From the NCBI RefSeq assembly GCF_019703515.2, contig NC_059362.1, positions 45,847,826 through 45,911,825 of the forward strand: a stretch of 64,000 nt of DNA. The letters are read 5' to 3'. Below the pieces are notes generated by a model. The model had not been told where the DNA came from. It saw only the letters and a list, made by a program, of their open reading frames with translations, and did no database searches. This DNA comes from Myxocyprinus asiaticus (Eukaryota; Chordata; Actinopteri; Cypriniformes; Catostomidae). The translations under genes and the position numbers were made by a program. How positions within the stretch are numbered: the first letter of the stretch is position 1; each line of letters opens with the position of its first letter. Positions 59,983 through 64,000 of this stretch are shown piece after piece.

Positions 59983-60014
59983 TGATATGACTGAATAGTT
60001 TGATCATTGTAACG

Positions 60015-60469
60015 TTACACATACATTTTTTGGAGAGGAAAGTGTATTGCCAGCTCTGCTGTCAGAGTATGTCGATTCCCCGCCCACATGAAATGAGTGG
60101 GTTGGCCTGTACCCTCCTGACCCGTGGCATATTCAAAGTGGGCACTCAGCTCAATAGCTAATGAGGAGCGTACCAGCCCAACACCTCTTCCCCGTTCAGG
60201 ACCAGGATGGTACACTCGGCCACTGACCGGATGCATGAAGAGAGATTCTGGGCGGAACGGAACAGCCAATTTTGCCCCACCCCCACAATATGACAGACGC
60301 TCCTCATGCCCCGTCTCCGATAACAGGTGAGTGAAGACGACTGGCTGATCATCACAGCGCAGGAAGTTGCGCTCGCGTCCGCAGAGTGAGATGAAGGGGA
60401 AGTCCTGCTGATAACGGCCGCTGTGGTTCACTTTGAGATGATTGAAGAAGAATACTAAGAACTGCTGAT
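60015..60469 (-). CDS. c8orf82: C8orf82 / UPF0598 family protein, last exon (5' exons outside window)
   Basis: The exon starts after an AG acceptor at 60470 (ATTAG) with the first codon completed from the previous exon, and encodes about 150 residues to TAA. Segments matching the human C8orf82 protein are QQFLVFFFNHLK, GRYQQDFPFIS, CGRERNFLRCDDQPVVFTHL, LSYCGGGAKLAVPF, YHPGPERGRGVGLVRSSLA and ELSAHFEY. The family is conserved in animals; its biochemical role is not established to my knowledge, and I assign none. The N-terminal exon(s), expected to encode the REYFYY-like start region, were not found up to 64000 and probably lie beyond it, past the satellite. It is tandem to and upstream of naprt, about 5.4 kb away. 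Confidence 0.92.
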
Positions 60470-61555
60470 CTAATGGAGATAAACAGATGGGACGGTTTTT
60501 AATTTAACCCTGATTTATTTTATTTATTTTTTAACTAAAGGATGGGTTAGTTTCAGTGGTAATAAACAATGTGCCGCAAATGCTGTCAATTTGAAAGTAA
60601 ACCTGAAAAATTTATTGTACAGCATCTGCAACATGCGGTCATTTTCCAATGAAAATGATTCACTCAGTTTGAAAAGAAGAGAGAAAAAAAGAGGATTGAT
60701 TTAAGATTGAAATTGCAATATGGCCTTGCGCAATTACTAAACCCTAAAAGCCTGCATTTTAATGAATAATATAGATTTGATGCTGCCAAGTTTTGACTCA
60801 GAAGCAGATCTGTAATTAACTGCTTGTTATGATTCCTATGCCGATAAATCCACCACACAAGAAAAAAAAATGAATTGCTAATTTTGCTAATTTTGTTGAG
60901 GCAAGTGGCTTATTTTGGGCTTGTTTTTCCAGACCAGGTTGCTTGATTGGTATTTCACCCATCCCCCCTTGGTGCAGGGTACTGTCACTTTAAAAAGAAC
61001 TTTATTAACCATTCTTTTATTTTGTTTTTCTAACCGGTGACCATTTGGAAAGGAGGCTGCGGAACTTCTGAACCGGAATGAAAAAATACTGTTTTTGCTC
61101 AGAACGAACCGAAATGAAAAACATTTTGTTTTTAATCCCTGGTCTGGAGGGCATCATCCATTGTCCATTATACCACTATAATACAGAATTTAAAAGGGGG
61201 GTTATTTTTCCATGGAATTGCCCAAAATTTGCATAGTATGAATTTGTAATGTTCTATTTTTATTGAAATGTTCTGTTGTACTGAAACTGCAAAAATGTTT
61301 TAGAAGTACAAAATAACCTTTTTTTCATATCAATCATCATGTTATCTTTAGTTATTTTTGTATCTTTTTTATCTTTCATTGTGGCTTCCTTAAAAATGTT
61401 GGCGTGTGTTCAGCTGATCCAATCCATTTTCAATGGAAATTATTTATTGTTAAAACAGTAAAAAAAAGCTTTTGTAGCTCTTTGTACATGTTTAAGCAAA
61501 ATTCCAAAGTAAAATCTGATGATAAAAAATAAGGTACGTGGCAAAAAAAAAAAAA
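60470..61555. other. Probable intron of the C8orf82 homolog
   Basis: No exon recognised. A relic of the foldback MITE family is at about 60550-60610 (TGTGCCGCAAATGCTGTCAA). Around 60955-61145 there is another repeat-like stretch (AACCGGTGACC, CTGAACCGGAATGAAAA). The rest is AT-rich. Confidence 0.45.
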
Positions 61556-64000
61556 TAAAATAAAAAAATCGGTATATAGTGTTTTTTTGTTGTTAAAATC
61601 AGTCTATAGTTTTCTGTTAAAATCAGTATCGTATCAGCCTATAGTTTTTTTTTTTTTTAAATCGGTATCGTATTGGCATATTTTATTTATTTTTCTGTTA
61701 AAATCGGAATCGTATCGGCCTATAGGTTTTTGTTAAAATCGGTATCATCTTATAGTTTTTTTGTTTTGTTTTTCTGTTAAATTATTATCGTATCGGCCTA
61801 TAGTTGTTTTTTAATCGGTATCGTATTGGCCTATTTTAATTATTTTTTTGTTAAAATCGGTATCGTATCAGCCTATAGTTTTCTGTTAAAATTAGTATCG
61901 TATAATCATATAAATCGTATCGGCCCATTTTTTTATTTTTATTTTTAAAATCGGTATCGTATTGGCCTATTTTAATTATTATTTTGTTAAAATCGGTATC
62001 ATGTCGACCTATGTTTTTTTGTTAAAATCGTATCAGCCTATAGTTTTTTGTTAAAATTAGTATCGTATAATCATATAAATCGTATCGGCCCATTTTTTTT
62101 ATTTTTTATTTTTTTTTTTTAAACGGTATCGTATTGGCCTATTTTAATTATTATTATTTTTTAAATCGGTATCATGTCGACCTATGTTTTTTTGTTAAAA
62201 TCGGTATCGTATCAGCCTATAGTTTTCTGTTAAAATTAGTATTGTATAATTATATAAATCGTATCGGCCCATTTTTTTATTTTTTAAATCGGTATCGTAT
62301 TGGCCTATTTTAATTATTTTTTTGTTAAAATCAGTATCATGTCGACCTATGTTTTTTTGTTAAAATCGGTATCGTATCAGCCTATAGTTTTCTGTTAAAA
62401 TTAGTATCGTATAATCATATAAATCGTGTCGGCCCATTTTTTCTTTCTTTCTTTTTAAATCGGTAACGTATTGGCCTATTTAAAATCGATATCATGTTGA
62501 CCCATGTTTTTTTGGTTAAAATCGGTATCGTCCTATAGGTTTTTGTTTTAATTAGTATCGTATCGGCCTATAGTTTTTTTTATTTATTTTTTTTAATCGG
62601 TATCGTATTGGCCTATTTTAATCATTGTTTTTTTTTTTTTTAAACGGTATCATGTCGACCTATGTTTTTTTTTTTTTGTTAAAATTGGTATCATCCTATA
62701 GTTTTTTTGTCGTTAAAATTGGTATTGTATCAGCCTATAGTTTTCTGTTAAAATTAGTATCATATAAATCATATCGGCCTATAGTTTTGTTTTAAATTGG
62801 TATCGTATTGGCCTATTTTATTTATTTTTCTGTTAAAATCGGTATTGTATCGGCCTATAGGTTTTTGTTAAAATCGGTATCGTCTTTTTGTTTTTTTGTT
62901 AAAATTAGTATCGTATCGACTTATAGATGTTGTTTTTTTTTTTTATCGGTATCGTATTTTCCTTTTAATTATTTTTTTATTAAAATCAGTATCGTTTTGG
63001 CCTATTTTGTTTTATTTTTTGTTAAAATCGGAATCGTCTTATAGTTTTTTTGTTTTGTTTTTTTGTTAAAATTATTATCGTATCAGCCTATAGTTGTTGT
63101 TTTTTTATTGGTATCGTATTGGTCTATTTTAATATTTTTTTTGTTAAAATCAGTATCATGTCGACCTATGTTTTTTTGTTAAAATCGGTATCGTATCAGC
63201 CTTTAGTTTTCTGTTAAAATTAGTATCGTATAATCATATAAATCGTATCGGCCCATTTTTTTATTTTTTATTGTTTAAATCGGTATCGTATTGGCCTATT
63301 TGATTTATTTTTCTGTTAAAATCGGTATTAGTCTATAGTTTTCTGTTAAAATCGGTATTAGTCTATAGTTTTCTGTTAAAATCAGTATCCTATCGGCCTA
63401 TAGGTTTTTGTTAAAATTGGTTTAGTATTGGCCTATTTTATTGTTGTTGTTGTTGTTTTTAAAATCGATATCATGTTGACCTATGTTTTTTTGGTTAAAT
63501 TCGGTATCGGCCTATAGGTTTTTGTTTTAATTAGTATCATATCGGCCTATAGTTGTTGTTGGTTTTTTTTATCGGTATCGCATTAATAATTGTTTTTTTT
63601 TGTTGTTTTTTTTTTAAATTGGTATCATGTTGACCTATGTTTTTTTTTTTTTTTTTGTTAAAATTGGTATCATCCTATAGTTTTTTGTTGTTAAAATTGG
63701 TATTGTATCAGCCTATAGTTTTCTGTTAAAATTAGTATCATATAAATCGTATCGGCCTATAGTTTTGTTTTTTTAAATTGGTATCGTATTGGCCTATTTT
63801 ATTTATTTTTCTGTTAAAATCGGTATCGTATCGGCCTATTGGTTTTTGTTAAAATCAGTATCATCTTATAGTTTTTTTGTTAAAATTAGTATCGTATCAG
63901 CCTAAAATTGGTTTCGTATTGGCCTATTTTATTGTTGTTGTTGTTGTTTTTAAAATTGATATCATGTTGACCCATGTTTTTTTGTTAAAATCGGTATCGT
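61556..64000. repeat. AT-rich satellite with nested periodicity, runs off the window
   Basis: Short variable units of roughly 35-50 bp built on TTAAAATCGGTATCGTATCG and GGCCTATAGTTTT. The marker ATCATGT(C/T)GACC recurs at about 61990, 62171, 62337, 62492, 62650, 63156, 63470, 63626 and 63962, spacings close to 155-181 bp or multiples of it, showing a higher-order unit. T-runs of varying length separate the units. Any frames through it are artefacts. Confidence 0.92.

Noticed and set aside
62808..63044. Hydrophobic open frame that looks like a membrane protein
   Set aside because: It is the T-rich satellite read in one frame.
60470..64000. 5' exon(s) of the C8orf82 homolog
   Set aside because: Scanned on the minus strand for the family's N-terminal REYFYY-like block with an adjacent donor and found none; the region is intronic DNA and satellite.

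Overview
The window reads as a piece of nuclear genome from a teleost fish, most likely a cypriniform or related ostariophysan. The evidence is three vertebrate protein genes with GT/GC-AG introns, several Tc1-like transposon families typical of fish (one close to the Sleeping Beauty lineage), many hAT-type miniature elements with intact 8-bp target duplications, TTAA-flanked piggyBac-like elements, a tRNA-headed SINE family, and abundant dinucleotide repeats. The species cannot be fixed from sequence alone.

All three host genes lie on the minus strand. From right to left they are: the last exon of a C8orf82 (UPF0598) homolog (60015-60469, 5' exons outside the window); naprt, nicotinate phosphoribosyltransferase, complete in 13 exons (54647 down to 39275, 554 codons plus stop); and hlx1, an H2.0-like homeobox gene, complete in 4 exons (21432 down to 18873, 368 codons plus stop). 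I derived the exon borders by matching reading frame, splice signals and family similarity; they close in frame for both complete genes. naprt is a housekeeping NAD-salvage enzyme; hlx1 is a developmental transcription factor. I see no functional link between them, only proximity.

Layout: 1-12.9 kb is gene-free and filled with SINEs, MITEs, a piggyBac-like element and two dead Tc1 elements. 13.18-15.75 kb is a minisatellite of about 33 units of 74-80 bp, nearly every unit carrying the palindrome AACCGGTT. 15.7-18.8 kb holds a nested DNA transposon. 18.8-21.6 kb is hlx1 with its proximal promoter. 21.6-39.0 kb is the long hlx1-naprt intergenic region with foldback elements, hAT MITEs, a dead Tc1 and several non-repetitive stretches that are candidate regulatory DNA. 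39.3-54.65 kb is naprt, whose introns host an apparently intact Tc1 transposase, SINEs, a three-times-invaded piggyBac-like element and a degenerate 49-bp minisatellite that runs almost to the exon 1 splice donor. 54.65-60 kb holds a second near-identical intact Tc1 copy and a dead Tc1. 61.5-64 kb is a satellite with short units nested in a roughly 155-180 bp higher-order period, running off the window.

No CRISPR, operon, bacterial or viral gene was seen. The most notable signals are the AACCGGTT array, the non-canonical GC-AG first intron of naprt, a SINE seated 25 nt before a naprt splice acceptor, a start-stop micro-uORF and a palindromic double CCAAT box in front of hlx1, and a well-resolved nest of transposon insertions.
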